Shown: positions 33,585 through 43,459, counted from the stretch's first letter. The stretch is DNA of 64,000 nt from Bradyrhizobium sp. SSBR45G (GCF_030159255.1 NZ_BSCT01000043.1:1-64000); one strand, 5' to 3'. Numbers and translations are program-made. The notes: generated by a model not told the origin, from the letters alone.

Positions 33585-34523
33585 ATGACGATTGCGCTCC
33601 TTCCCCGTCTCAGGATCCTGACCATCTGCGCCGCGGCTGCGCTGGTCTGGGGGGCCGGCATCATGTCGGCTCGAGCCCAGAGCATCGCCGTCATGGTCAA
33701 TGGCGATCCGATCACCGATTACGACATCGAGCAGCGAACCAAGCTGAACTTTCTGAGCACCCACAAGCAGCAGAGCCGCCAGGATGTGCTCAACGAGCTG
33801 ATCGACGAGAAGGTGAAGATCAAGGAGGGCAAGAAGTTCGGAGTCGAGCCCACCTCTTCCGACGTCGACCAGTCGTTTGCCGCGATGGGATCGCGCATGC
33901 GCCTGAACGCCGAACAGCTGGCGAAATCGCTGGAGAGCCAGGGCATACGACCGGAGACGCTCAAGTCCCGCATCAAGGCTGAGATCGTCTGGACCAGCCT
34001 CGTGCGCGGCCGCTACAAGGAGCGCCTGATCGTCTCCGACAAGGACGTGGCCGCAGCCGTTGCGGCTTCCGGCGGCGACTCCGACCAACAGGGGCAGGCC
34101 TTCGAATACAAGATGCAGCCGATCGTCCTGATCGTCGGCAACTCCTCGAACCAGGGCGCGATGGAGATCCGGCAGAAGGAGGCGGAGGCGCTGCGCACGC
34201 GGGTGCAGAGCTGCGCCGACGCCAACACAATCTTCAAGACGACAGCCAACGCCGTCATCAAGGAGATCGTGGTCAAGACCTCGGCCGACATTCCGCCCAA
34301 TCTGCGCAAGCTGCTCGATGACACCCCGATCGGCCACCTGACTCCGCCGGAAGCGACCAAGCAGGGCATCCAGATGGTCGCTCTCTGCGCGCGCACGCCG
34401 ACCACGATCGACACGCCGAAGAAGCGTGAGATCAAGGAACAGATGTACGCCAAGAAATATGAAGCGACGTCGAAGGCCTATCTGCAGGAAGTCCGCAAGG
34501 CGGCGATGATCGAATATCGCTGA
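33585..34523 (+). CDS. surA: SurA-like periplasmic chaperone
   Basis: A periplasmic chaperone for outer-membrane proteins such as LptD. The 312-aa protein has a signal peptide (LRILTICAAAALVWGAGIM, cleavage at ARA-QS) and a clear SurA N-terminal domain (IAVMVNGDPITDYDIEQRTK onward, to about 160). The C-terminal half is only weakly parvulin-like, so prolyl isomerase activity is uncertain. It is shorter than E. coli SurA, consistent with alphaproteobacterial versions having one PPIase-like domain. It sits between lptD and pdxA, the classical order. The stop overlaps the pdxA ATG by one base. Confidence 0.85.
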   Translation: MTIALLPRLRILTICAAAALVWGAGIMSARAQSIAVMVNGDPITDYDIEQRTKLNFLSTHKQQSRQDVLNELIDEKVKIKEGKKFGVEPTSSDVDQSFAAMGSRMRLNAEQLAKSLESQGIRPETLKSRIKAEIVWTSLVRGRYKERLIVSDKDVAAAVAASGGDSDQQGQAFEYKMQPIVLIVGNSSNQGAMEIRQKEAEALRTRVQSCADANTIFKTTANAVIKEIVVKTSADIPPNLRKLLDDTPIGHLTPPEATKQGIQMVALCARTPTTIDTPKKREIKEQMYAKKYEATSKAYLQEVRKAAMIEYR

Positions 34524-35524
34524 TGACGAAGCCCCTCGCGCTTTCTCTGGGGGAACCGGCCGGCATCGGACCCGACATCACCCTGCAGGCCTGGCTGCGC
34601 CGCACTGAACTCGGGCTTCCGGCCTTCTACGTGCTCGGCGATCCCGCCTTCATGGCGCAGCGGGCCAAGCTGCTTGGGCTTCCGATTCCGGTGGCCGAGG
34701 TGCGCTCCGGCGAGGCGACGGAGGCCTTCGCAACCGCGCTCCCCGTGGTCGCCACAGGCCATCGCGTGACCGCCCTGCCCGGCCGCCCCGACGCGACCAG
34801 CGCCGAAGCCGCCATCGGCTCGATCCGTCATGCGGTCGCCGACGTCAAGGCCGGCCATGCCAGCGCCGTCGTCACCAACCCGATCGCCAAGGCCGTGCTC
34901 TATCGCGCCGGCTTCTCGCATCCCGGCCACACCGAGTTTCTTGCCGAGCTCGCAGCCGATGGCGGCCCGGCGCCGCAGCCCGTGATGATGCTGTGGTCGC
35001 CGACGCTGGCCGTGGTGCCCGTGACCATTCACGTCGCCTTGCGCGATGCGATCGCGCAGCTGACGAGCCCGCTGATCACCTCGACGACGCGCATCGTGGC
35101 CGCCGGCCTGCGGCGCTATTTTGGCCTGTCGCGGCCGCGCATCGCGATGTCGGGCCTCAATCCGCACGCCGGCGAGGACGGCACGCTCGGCACCGAGGAG
35201 GACACGATCATCGCGCCGGCGATCGCGACCTTGCGCAACGCCGGGCTGGACGTGCAGGGGCCGCTGCCCGCCGACACCATGTTCCACGCCGCGGCCCGCA
35301 ACAGCTATGATTGCGCCGTCTGCATGTACCACGACCAGGCGTTGATCCCGATCAAGACGCTGGCCTTCGACGAGGGCGTCAACGTCACGCTCGGCCTACC
35401 CTTCATCCGCACGTCGCCGGATCACGGCACGGCCTTCGCGATCGCCGGCAAGGGCATCGCCAATCCGGCCAGCCTGATTGCGGCCTTGCAGCTGGCGGCG
35501 CGCATGGCCAGCCAATCGTCATGA
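34523..35524 (+). CDS. pdxA: 4-hydroxythreonine-4-phosphate dehydrogenase
   Basis: An NAD-dependent enzyme of the DXP-dependent vitamin B6 pathway. The 333-aa protein has the LSLGEPAGIGPDI start, the metal-ligand His in HPGHTEFLAELA, LNPHAGEDG, and MYHDQALIPIKTL with the C-terminal metal His. Start and stop both overlap neighbours (TGATG with surA, ATGA with rsmA), so it is embedded in the operon. Confidence 0.97.
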   Translation: MTKPLALSLGEPAGIGPDITLQAWLRRTELGLPAFYVLGDPAFMAQRAKLLGLPIPVAEVRSGEATEAFATALPVVATGHRVTALPGRPDATSAEAAIGSIRHAVADVKAGHASAVVTNPIAKAVLYRAGFSHPGHTEFLAELAADGGPAPQPVMMLWSPTLAVVPVTIHVALRDAIAQLTSPLITSTTRIVAAGLRRYFGLSRPRIAMSGLNPHAGEDGTLGTEEDTIIAPAIATLRNAGLDVQGPLPADTMFHAAARNSYDCAVCMYHDQALIPIKTLAFDEGVNVTLGLPFIRTSPDHGTAFAIAGKGIANPASLIAALQLAARMASQSS

Positions 35525-36381
35525 GCGCGATCGACGACCTCCCGCCATTGCGCGAGGTCATCCGTGAACATCAGCTGTCGGCGCGCAAGGCGCTCGGCCA
35601 GAACTTCCTGCTCGATCTCAATCTCACCGCCCGGATCGCGCGCGCCGCAGGTCCCCTCGAGGACGCCACCGTGGTGGAGATCGGCCCCGGGCCTGGAGGC
35701 CTGACACGGGCCCTGCTCGCGCTCGGCGCACGCCACGTCATCGCGGTCGAGCATGATCAGCGCGCGATTCCCGCGCTGCGGGCGATCGCCGACCGCTATC
35801 CCGGACGTCTCGAGATCGTCTGCACCGACGCCCGCACCTTCGATGTCAGGCCCTATCTTGGTACGACCAAAGCGAAGATCGTCGCCAACCTGCCCTACAA
35901 CATCGCTACGCATCTGTTGATCGGCTGGCTGTCCGCCGAGCCGTGGCCGCCCTGGTACGACATGATGGTGCTGATGTTCCAGCGCGAGGTCGCCGAGCGC
36001 ATCGTGGCAACCGAGAACGACGAGGCCTATGGCCGGCTCGGCGTGCTCGCCAACTGGCGCTGCGAGACCAGGATCCTGTTCGACATTTCGCCGTCGGCCT
36101 TCGTGCCGCCGCCGAAGGTGACGTCATCCGTGGTGCGGCTCGTGCCGCGCCTGGCGCCCGAGCCGTGCGAGCGCCGCGCGCTCGAACAGGTCGCCGCCGC
36201 CGCCTTCGGCCAGCGCCGCAAAATGCTGCGGCAGAGCCTGAAGTCGCTGCCATCAGATCCTGCGCGCCTGGCTGCCGCGGCCGGCGTCGATCCCACGCGC
36301 CGCGCCGAGACCATTCCCGTCTCGGGCTTTATTGCCATGGCGCGCGAATTGACCAATAGTCGTGACGATAACAAGACCTAA
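35521..36381 (+). CDS. rsmA: 16S rRNA (adenine1518/1519-N6)-dimethyltransferase
   Basis: KsgA dimethylates two adenosines in helix 45 and is a late check on 30S assembly. The 286-aa protein shows the N-terminal ARKALGQNFLLD, the SAM loop VVEIGPGPGGLT, and the catalytic NLPYNI. The C-terminal domain has PKVTSSVVRLVP. ATG overlaps the pdxA stop. It ends the lptF-rsmA operon; adh follows after 26 nt and may be read through. Confidence 0.96.
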   Translation: MSAIDDLPPLREVIREHQLSARKALGQNFLLDLNLTARIARAAGPLEDATVVEIGPGPGGLTRALLALGARHVIAVEHDQRAIPALRAIADRYPGRLEIVCTDARTFDVRPYLGTTKAKIVANLPYNIATHLLIGWLSAEPWPPWYDMMVLMFQREVAERIVATENDEAYGRLGVLANWRCETRILFDISPSAFVPPPKVTSSVVRLVPRLAPEPCERRALEQVAAAAFGQRRKMLRQSLKSLPSDPARLAAAAGVDPTRRAETIPVSGFIAMARELTNSRDDNKT

Positions 36382-36407
36382 CAACAAGCCTTTCAGGGAG
36401 ATTCATC

Positions 36408-37466
36408 ATGGCGTTGATGCGCCGTCAGTCGCTCGTCAAGTTCGATGCGCCGCTGTGCGAAACCATCGTCGAAACGCCGAGGCCGCAAGGCCGCGAAGTT
36501 CTCGTGCGCATCGAGCGCTGCGGCCTGTGCCATTCCGACCTGCACATCCAGGACGGCTATGCTGATCTCGGCGGCGGCAAGCGTCTCGACACCACCCGCG
36601 GCATGACCCTGCCCTTCACGCTCGGACATGAGATTGCCGGCGTCGTCGACGAGGTCGGGCCGGATGTGCCGAAGGAGCTGATCGGCGCGAAGCGCGCGGT
36701 GTTTCCGTGGATCGGCTGCGGCCAATGCCGCGATTGTGCCAATGGTGATGAGAACCTGTGCGCCAAGCAGCGCTTCCTCGGCGTCTCGATCGACGGCGGC
36801 TTCGCCACTCACGTGCTGGTGCCCGACGCGAAGTACCTGCTCGAATATGATCCGCTGCCGGTCAATCAGGCGGCGACCCTGATGTGTTCTGGCGTGACAG
36901 CCTATGGCGCGCTGAAGCGCCTCGTGGATCGGCCGCGGCAGCGCAATCTGCTGCTGATCGGCCTCGGCGGCGTCGGCATGATGGGCCTGTCGTTCGCGCA
37001 GGCGATGTTCAGGCAGCCGGTCTCGGTGGCCGATCTCTCCGCCGCCGCCCGCGACACGGCGCTGCAGAATGGCGCCACCACGGCCTATGATCCCTCTGAG
37101 CCTGACGTGATCAAGCGCATCCTCAAGGAGACCGGCGGCGGCTTCGATGAGGTGGTCGATTTCGCCGGCAACGAAAAGTCGATGGCGTTTGCGGTCGCCG
37201 TCGTGGCGCGCGGCGGCAAGATCGTGGTGTCCGGACTGATGGGCGGCCAGTTCACCCTGCCGATGGTTCAATGGGTCTACAAGCGCATGACCATCGAGGG
37301 CTTCATGGTCGGCACTCTCGCGGAAGGCCAGGAACTGATGGCGCTGGCACGCGCCGGCAAGATCAAGCCGCCACCGATGCGCGAGGAGCCGATGGCCGAC
37401 GTCCAGAAATGGATCGATGAGCTGCGCGCCGGCCACGTGGTCGGACGGGTGGTGCTGACCAACTGA
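36408..37466 (+). CDS. Zinc-dependent alcohol dehydrogenase family protein
   Basis: A 352-aa medium-chain dehydrogenase. Catalytic zinc ligands are Cys41 (CGLCHSDLH) and His74 (LGHEIAGVV), the four structural-zinc Cys are at 104, 107, 110 and 118 (GCGQCRDCANGDENLC), and the Rossmann loop reads GLGGVGMMG. The true substrate cannot be set. It follows rsmA by 26 nt but has its own strong AGGGAG-type ribosome binding site. Confidence 0.9.
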   Translation: MALMRRQSLVKFDAPLCETIVETPRPQGREVLVRIERCGLCHSDLHIQDGYADLGGGKRLDTTRGMTLPFTLGHEIAGVVDEVGPDVPKELIGAKRAVFPWIGCGQCRDCANGDENLCAKQRFLGVSIDGGFATHVLVPDAKYLLEYDPLPVNQAATLMCSGVTAYGALKRLVDRPRQRNLLLIGLGGVGMMGLSFAQAMFRQPVSVADLSAAARDTALQNGATTAYDPSEPDVIKRILKETGGGFDEVVDFAGNEKSMAFAVAVVARGGKIVVSGLMGGQFTLPMVQWVYKRMTIEGFMVGTLAEGQELMALARAGKIKPPPMREEPMADVQKWIDELRAGHVVGRVVLTN

Positions 37467-38092
37467 TTAGTTGTCCCATCGGATATCGCAGGCGACTGTG
37501 GTGCGTGCACAACGGCCGCTTGCTGCCACTCGGCACGATCGCTTGGACGGAGCGATAGGACGGACGGTGATCCTCGCCCCCCTCCCCTCGCGATCGCACT
37601 GTCCTGATCATGCTGTCGCCGACGGTGACCCCGACGCAAGCCGGCAGTGCCGGCGGCACCATCGGCAATGACGACAAGGCGCTTTCCGCAACGCGCTCCG
37701 AGCCACGGTCGGTCGAACGGGCGCGGCCCTCGTCGCGCCGGAGCGAGCCGTCGCGCGCGATCATGGGGGGGAGCGGAAGCTTCGACGGCGCTTGGTCGTC
37801 ACGCGCCCTGCCGTGCGGCTTGCGCCGCAGATCATTCGCCTACGAACGCAAGGGTTGTCGTTGCACACGTCCTGATTGCCCTGCGACGAAACGGGCAGCC
37901 GATCTTCACCGTTGCGGCCGATTTGCCGCGAGATCGCGGCAAAAAAACGCGACGCGCCAAGATCCTCTTGTGGGAAAAAAGCCGCACTCGGTGATGAAAA
38001 GACCGGGCCAGAATTAATCCGGAATTGCGGCTCATTGCCACCCAACTTGTCTCCGAGAACGCGCCGTTGCGTAAGCGTATCCGGAGTCGTCA
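37467..38092. other. 626-nt non-coding gap
   Basis: No credible gene on either strand; the open frames are Arg/Pro/Ser-rich shadows. The only structure noted is a perfect 9-bp inverted repeat with a 4-nt loop at 37922-37943 followed by seven A on the plus strand, which is not terminator orientation. The promoter of the membrane protein gene at 38093 should lie at the right end. Confidence 0.5.
37922..37943. repeat. 9-bp inverted repeat
   Basis: TTTGCCGCG and its exact complement flank AGAT. An A-run follows on the plus strand, so neither strand gives a U-tract after the hairpin. It lies 150 nt upstream of the 801-aa membrane protein gene. Confidence 0.4.
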
Positions 38093-40498
38093 ATGGCAGG
38101 CCGAACGGCAGGAGTTGCATTTGCCATTGCCGCCGGCATTGCAGGCCTGCTCCTGATCGCGCTGCCGCGCACCGCCATGACGGCGGAGGAGTGCCTGACC
38201 GAACCGAGCGGCGACAAGTCGGACGCCCAGCACTGGTACTATCGTTTCGACCGCGGGACCAATCGACGCTGCTGGTATCTGAAGGATGCGAATGGGCGCG
38301 AGATGGCTGTGCCCGCCCGCGCCACGCAGCAGCCGGCCGCCTGGGACTTTGCCCAGCCCACACCGCCCAAGCTGACGCCGCGACGGACGGATGGCCCGGC
38401 ACAGCGCTCGAACGCTGACGCCATGGCAGAGCTGCCGCAGACCCGTCTGCGGACCGGCGTCGACGCGAGAGGGACGCCCAAGCCCCAAAATCTGGCGATC
38501 ACGCCGACGACGTTGACGGCGTCCGATGCCAGCCTGCCGCGCAGCCTCGATGCCTCGCCTTGGACATCGGCACCGCCGCAGCAGGTCGACACGACCACGA
38601 CCGATACGTCGCCGGCAGCGATGGCCGGTGACGGCAATGCCGATACCGACGCCAATGCCGCTGCCGGGAGCGACAGCCAGGCTGCCGTCGCCTCCAAGGC
38701 GACCAAGCCCGAAGCACCGATCCATGTGCTGATGCTGGTGGTGATCGGCGCGCTCGCGATCTCGGGCCTGCTGGCAAGCGCCCTCTACCGGCTCAGCCGC
38801 ATGGGACGGCGCCGCAAGCGCAACGGCAGTTGGCACGAGGATGCGCGGTCACGCCGCGGACGCATGAAGGCACGCACCAAGGCGCCACAGCCCGCCGGCT
38901 CGCGTGCAGGCCGCGGTGGGATGCCGGGCCCCTCTTATGCCGATAGCGGTCGGGGCGCACAGCCGGTTTCGGCGCTCGAGCTGGCGGGTGCGCGATTGGG
39001 CAGCTCGCAGCCGGAGCACATGGAGTCCCGCGCGTACCGTCAGGCGCAGGCCCCAGCGCCCCAGCACCAGGATCATCAGCCCGTCTCGGCGCGCCGGCGC
39101 GAGCTTGACGCCGCCTCGGATATGCAGCGGCCGCAAAACACCGACGCGGTGTGGCAGGCGATCGATCAGCTCGCTGATCGCGCTTCGGCGCAACGGGCTC
39201 CCGCAGCCAACAGCCAGCAGATGGCTGCGGCTGTCGCACAGCCACCGGCCGCTGCCATGATGCCGCCTGCAGCGCCCCCGGCGCCGCAACAGCAACTCAC
39301 GCCCCAGTTGGCAGCAGCGCAGATGGCTGCGGCGCAGGCCGCTGCCGCGAGCATCGCGGCCGCCAAGGCCAACGCTGCCGCGACCTCTCTGGCGGCCCAG
39401 GCGCCGCCCCGCGCGGCCCCGGTCGAGGCGCCGCCACAATCCTGGTCGCCGCCCCCCCAGGCGGCGGCACCAGCCGCTCCCGCAGCTACCTCCACTGCCG
39501 CGCCGCCCGCCCCTGTCGACGTTGGCGAAATCGTCTCGGCCCTGCGCAAGGCCCGCACCGGTGACGCCGCGTCGTCCGGCGGCGGCGCGCCGCTCGACGC
39601 CGCCAAGGTGATCGCCGCACTGCTGGTATCGCGCGCGGCCAAGCGACGCGTGCCCCAGGCCGCGGCTGGCGAGACCGGCGAAACCCCGGTCGCAGCCGTC
39701 CCCGCCGCGACGGCTCCGCCCGTGGCCGAGGCCGCCGCATCTCAGACGGCCACGGCCGCGCAGCAGCTGATGGAACGTCTGCGCAACGGCCAGCCGGCCG
39801 CTCAACCCGAACACGCACGGTCAGCCGATCCGGCGGCCGCGCTGATCGAGACACTTCGCGCGCATGCGGCGCGGCAGCCGGCCTATCAGGACGATGAAGA
39901 TGATGACATCGCCGCGGCCGAGCCGGCGGCGAGGGTCGAGAGCACAGCCGCTGACGACGAGCTCGACGACCCCGCGGCGGCGCTGATCAATCTGCTGCAA
40001 TCGCGATTTTCGTTGCCCGAAGACGAGCCGGAGCCGGCTCAGGACGAGGAGGAGGAATTTGCAGCAGCCGAGGCGCCGCAAAACCTCGCACGCTTGCAGG
40101 ACGATCCTGCCGCGCAGCTGATGAGCATGCTGGAGTCGCGGTCCTCAATCCCGCCGGCACCACCTGTGATCGACAGGCCGCAAGCGCCGCCGCCGCAGCA
40201 GCATCACGTGCAGCCGCAGCAGCACCTGCAGCCCCGTCAGCAGCCACCGCAGCAGCAGCACCTGCAGCCCCAGCTCCGTCAGCAGCAGGCGCCGCAGCGG
40301 CCTCCGCAGCAACAGCAGCGCGCGCCACAGCAACAACGGCCGCCTTTCGTCCCGACCTCGTTCGAGGATCCGGCGAGCCCGCCGCTCGACTTCATTCCGC
40401 GGCCTCCGGCGCTGCGGCCGCGGCCGCGCAACATTCAGCAGGACGAGTCGCTCGACGGGATCCAGGACATTCTGGCGCGTCTTGGCCGCAGGGCGTAA
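38093..40498 (+). CDS. Low-complexity membrane protein with repeated short helices
   Basis: An 801-aa protein. Residues 1-31 form a signal peptide. A small Cys-containing segment with aromatic residues (QHWYYRFDRGTNRRCWYLKD, 46-65) looks like an exported domain. One transmembrane helix (IHVLMLVVIGALAISGLLAS, 210-234) is followed by a basic stop-transfer stretch, placing about 570 residues in the cytoplasm. That tail is Ala/Pro/Gln-rich and disordered but carries recurring short amphipathic helices: near 350, 476, 502, 556, 578, 625, 670 and 787, three of them starting DPAA and reading like DPAAALIETLRAH. A poly-Gln/Pro stretch occupies about 695-760. No known family; a membrane-anchored scaffold is a guess. 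Confidence 0.78.
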   Translation: MAGRTAGVAFAIAAGIAGLLLIALPRTAMTAEECLTEPSGDKSDAQHWYYRFDRGTNRRCWYLKDANGREMAVPARATQQPAAWDFAQPTPPKLTPRRTDGPAQRSNADAMAELPQTRLRTGVDARGTPKPQNLAITPTTLTASDASLPRSLDASPWTSAPPQQVDTTTTDTSPAAMAGDGNADTDANAAAGSDSQAAVASKATKPEAPIHVLMLVVIGALAISGLLASALYRLSRMGRRRKRNGSWHEDARSRRGRMKARTKAPQPAGSRAGRGGMPGPSYADSGRGAQPVSALELAGARLGSSQPEHMESRAYRQAQAPAPQHQDHQPVSARRRELDAASDMQRPQNTDAVWQAIDQLADRASAQRAPAANSQQMAAAVAQPPAAAMMPPAAPPAPQQQLTPQLAAAQMAAAQAAAASIAAAKANAAATSLAAQAPPRAAPVEAPPQSWSPPPQAAAPAAPAATSTAAPPAPVDVGEIVSALRKARTGDAASSGGGAPLDAAKVIAALLVSRAAKRRVPQAAAGETGETPVAAVPAATAPPVAEAAASQTATAAQQLMERLRNGQPAAQPEHARSADPAAALIETLRAHAARQPAYQDDEDDDIAAAEPAARVESTAADDELDDPAAALINLLQSRFSLPEDEPEPAQDEEEEFAAAEAPQNLARLQDDPAAQLMSMLESRSSIPPAPPVIDRPQAPPPQQHHVQPQQHLQPRQQPPQQQHLQPQLRQQQAPQRPPQQQQRAPQQQRPPFVPTSFEDPASPPLDFIPRPPALRPRPRNIQQDESLDGIQDILARLGRRA

Positions 40499-40514
40499 GG
40501 CGACGTTTTCGGCT

Positions 40515-41174
40515 TCAGCCCTCGAGCTGTCGCTGCAGCTCACGCACGAAGTTCGTCAGACCGGTGCGGCGCTCGCGCTTCAGGCGCTCCGCCTTGAGGA
40601 TCGACTGCACCTCGGCGAAGGCATCGTCGATGTTCCGGTTGATGACGATGTAGTCGTACTCCGCCCAGTGGCTCATCTCGTGGCTGGCGCGGCTCATGCG
40701 GCCGCGGATGACCGCATCGGAATCCTGCGCGCGCGTATGCAGGCGCTTCTCGAGATCGGCGGCGGACGGCGGCAGGATGAACACGCTGACCACGTCCTGC
40801 CGCGCCTTCTCGCGCAATTGCTGCGTGCCCTGCCAGTCGATGTCGAACAGCACGTCCTGGCCGGCCGAGAGCGCAGCTTCGACCGGCGCACGCGGCGTGC
40901 CGTAGCGGTTGTCGAACACGGTCGCCCATTCGAGCAGCTCGTTGCGCTTCGCCATCTCCTCGAAGCGGGCGCGATCGACGAAGTGATAGTCGCGGCCGTC
41001 GACCTCACCCGGGCGCATCGGACGCGTGGTTGCCGACACCGACATCTGCAGGCCCGGCATGCGCTCGATCAGCAGGCGCGACAGCGTCGTCTTGCCTGCG
41101 CCGGATGGCGACGACAGCACGAACATCAGGCCGCGCCGCTCGACGCCATCGAAGCTTCCGTCGTGAGCCGCCAT
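40515..41174 (-). CDS. gmk: Guanylate kinase
   Basis: Phosphorylates GMP to GDP. The 219-aa protein has the P-loop SSPSGAGKTT (21-30), the GMP-binding TTRPMRPGEVDGRDYHFV and the lid segment. The first 15 residues before the conserved core are non-conserved; the ATG at 41174 is kept because no better start is present. It follows yicC by 3 nt on the same strand, the usual pair. Confidence 0.96.
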   Translation of the reverse strand: MAAHDGSFDGVERRGLMFVLSSPSGAGKTTLSRLLIERMPGLQMSVSATTRPMRPGEVDGRDYHFVDRARFEEMAKRNELLEWATVFDNRYGTPRAPVEAALSAGQDVLFDIDWQGTQQLREKARQDVVSVFILPPSAADLEKRLHTRAQDSDAVIRGRMSRASHEMSHWAEYDYIVINRNIDDAFAEVQSILKAERLKRERRTGLTNFVRELQRQLEG

Positions 41175-41177
41175 GGA

Positions 41178-42065
41178 TCACTCCAGATTCTGAACCTGTT
41201 CGCGGAACTGCTCGACCACGGTCTTCATTTCCAGGCCCGTATTCGTGAGCTCGATGTCGTTCGCCTTCGAGCAGCAGGTGTTGACCTCGCGGTGGAACTC
41301 CTGGGCCAGGAAGTCGAGCCGGCGGCCGACCGGTCCGCCCTTGCCAAGCATCTCGCGCGCCTGCGCGATGTGCGAGGCGATGCGATCGAGCTCCTCGCGC
41401 ACGTCAGCCTTGGCCGCGATCAGCAGCGCCTCCTGCGCGAGGCGATCGGGATCGAAGCGATCGGAGGTGTCGAGCAAGGCCGCGACCTGCTCGGCGAGCC
41501 TGGCCTTGATCGCCTCGGGCTTGCGGCCCGGCGATGCCTCGGCCTTCGCTGCCAGTTTCTCGATCTCGTCGACGCGCTGGTTGAGGATCTGGCCGAGCGT
41601 GTCGCCTTCGCGCCGGCGCATCTCGACGAGATCTGTCAGCGCCGTCTCGAACGCCGCGATGGCTCCGTCCTTGGCGGCCTTGTCCTCGTCCTCGTCGCTC
41701 TCCGGCTCGGCCACCTCGATCACGCCCTTGATCGACAGCAGGCCGTCGATGCTCGGCGCGACGGCATCGATCCGGCCAGCCAGCGAGCTCGCCACCTTCA
41801 GCACCGCGGCCAGCACGTCCTCATTGATGCGCACCGTGGACCCGGTCTCGGTGCGCTTGACGGTGAGGTTCGCATAGACGGTGCCGCGCGACAGGATTTC
41901 GGTGGCGCGCTTCTTGGCGAAGGCCTCGACCTCATCCCAGCCCTGCGGCAGCCGCACCCGGACGTCCAATCCCTTGGCGTTGACCGACTTCAATTCCCAC
42001 TCGAACGAGTAGGGACCGCTCGCCCCGTGACTACGGGCAAAGCCGGTCATGCTCGACAGCGCCAT
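41178..42065 (-). CDS. yicC: YicC-family endoribonuclease
   Basis: A 295-aa protein with the family N-terminus (SSMTGFARS, then WELKSVNAKGLDVRVRLP) and the C-terminal DUF1732 signature (RLDFLAQEFHREVNTCCSKA, then EMKTVVEQFREQVQNLE). E. coli YicC is an endoribonuclease linked to turnover of RNAs in stationary phase. It is directly upstream of gmk. Confidence 0.94.
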   Translation of the reverse strand: MALSSMTGFARSHGASGPYSFEWELKSVNAKGLDVRVRLPQGWDEVEAFAKKRATEILSRGTVYANLTVKRTETGSTVRINEDVLAAVLKVASSLAGRIDAVAPSIDGLLSIKGVIEVAEPESDEDEDKAAKDGAIAAFETALTDLVEMRRREGDTLGQILNQRVDEIEKLAAKAEASPGRKPEAIKARLAEQVAALLDTSDRFDPDRLAQEALLIAAKADVREELDRIASHIAQAREMLGKGGPVGRRLDFLAQEFHREVNTCCSKANDIELTNTGLEMKTVVEQFREQVQNLE

Positions 42066-42187
42066 TTCGTCAATATCTCCGGCACATCAGGAACGGGGCA
42101 GACTCAGCCCCGCCAAAAGTGCGCGAACCTTACGGCCTTTTGCGCAAATGTTAAGCCCGGTTCTGCGCGGCCGGCATGCGTGGGAAA

Positions 42188-43459
42188 TTATTGCTGAACG
42201 ACCGGGGGGCTCGGCTGCGCCGCGCCCTGGCGGGGCCCATTGGCCGGTGGAGCTCCGGTGGCGCGGTTGGCCGGCGGCTTCTTGGCCCCCACTGGCGCAC
42301 GAGGCGCCATGGCCGCCGGATCCGCCGCTCCGCCGGCAACGGCAGGCGGTGCCTCCTCCGGCTCGACGGTGTCGTTCTGAGTCTGCCGCTCCATCGCCCT
42401 GAGCTTGGCGACGTTCTTCTGATGCAGGTCGTAGGTCTCGGTGAAGGCGTGTCCGCCGGTGCCGTCCGCGACAAAATACAGATCGCGCGTCCGCGCCGGA
42501 CTCGCGGTTGCTTCCAGCGAGGCGCGGCCAGGATTGGAGATCGGCCCCGGCGGCAGCCCCTCGATCACATAGGTATTGTAGGGCGAGGGCTGGGTGATCT
42601 CGCTGCGCTTGATCGGACGTCCCAAGGTGCCCTTGCCGCCGACCAGGCCATAGATGATGGTCGGGTCCGACTGCAGCTTGATCCGCTGCTTCAGCCGGTT
42701 CACGAACACGGCAGCCACGCGGCTGCGCTCGTCCGGCTTGCCGGTCTCCTTCTCGACGATCGAGGCCAGGGTGACCAGCTGCTCGGGCGTCTTCACCGGC
42801 AGATCGGGACTGCGCCGTTCCCAGATCTCGGCGAGCACACGCTTCTGCGCCTGCTGCATGCGCTGGATGACCTGATCGCGGCTGGTGCCGCGCGGGAATT
42901 TGTAGGTCTCGGGCAACAACGTGCCTTCGCGCGGAATCTCGCGGACGCTGCCGGTGAAGATGTCGTTGTCCGACAGGCGGGCGACGATCTGCTCGGAGGT
43001 CAGGCCTTCAGGAATCGTGACGCCATGCTGCACCACCTTGCCTTCGACGATCACACCGATCACGTCGCGCAGAGATGCATTCTTCTGGAACGAATATTCG
43101 CCGGGTTTCAGATCTGAACTGGCCTTCAGCGCGTAGACGCCGCCGATGAAGATCCAGGGATTGACGTCGATGACGCCTTCGCGCGCGAGCACGTCGGCGA
43201 TGTCGCGCTTGCCCGCGCGCTGCGGGATGTTGACGATCTTGTCGTCCTGCAGCGGTCCTGGCGCCTCGAGGATCTGGCGGCCGTAGTAATAGGTCGCGCC
43301 GCCGCCGATCATGGCCAGGATGAGCAAGGTGATGATCGCGTTGCCGACCACCACGAAAGGATTACGTGCGCGTTCGGACCGGCGTGGCGGTGGTGGCACC
43401 CGTTCGGGCTCCAGCGCTGCGCGCGGACTACGGGGCGAGATGGGCGGCCGTTCACTCAT
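42188..43459 (-). CDS. mltG: Endolytic murein transglycosylase MltG
   Basis: An inner-membrane enzyme that cleaves nascent glycan strands and helps set chain length. The 423-aa protein has a proline-rich cytoplasmic N-terminus, one transmembrane helix (NPFVVVGNAIITLLILAMIG), LysM-like and catalytic YceG domains, with the active-site Glu in ASIVEKETGKPDERSRVAAV. The C-terminal 60 residues form an Ala/Pro-rich tail. The ATG at 43459 has AAGG upstream; the frame upstream of it lacks family similarity. Lies between fabF and yicC. Confidence 0.93.
   Translation of the reverse strand: MSERPPISPRSPRAALEPERVPPPPRRSERARNPFVVVGNAIITLLILAMIGGGATYYYGRQILEAPGPLQDDKIVNIPQRAGKRDIADVLAREGVIDVNPWIFIGGVYALKASSDLKPGEYSFQKNASLRDVIGVIVEGKVVQHGVTIPEGLTSEQIVARLSDNDIFTGSVREIPREGTLLPETYKFPRGTSRDQVIQRMQQAQKRVLAEIWERRSPDLPVKTPEQLVTLASIVEKETGKPDERSRVAAVFVNRLKQRIKLQSDPTIIYGLVGGKGTLGRPIKRSEITQPSPYNTYVIEGLPPGPISNPGRASLEATASPARTRDLYFVADGTGGHAFTETYDLHQKNVAKLRAMERQTQNDTVEPEEAPPAVAGGAADPAAMAPRAPVGAKKPPANRATGAPPANGPRQGAAQPSPPVVQQ

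Noticed and set aside
37922..37950. Hairpin followed by A-run as a terminator
   Set aside because: The homopolymer is A after the stem on the plus strand and so gives no U-tract downstream on either strand.
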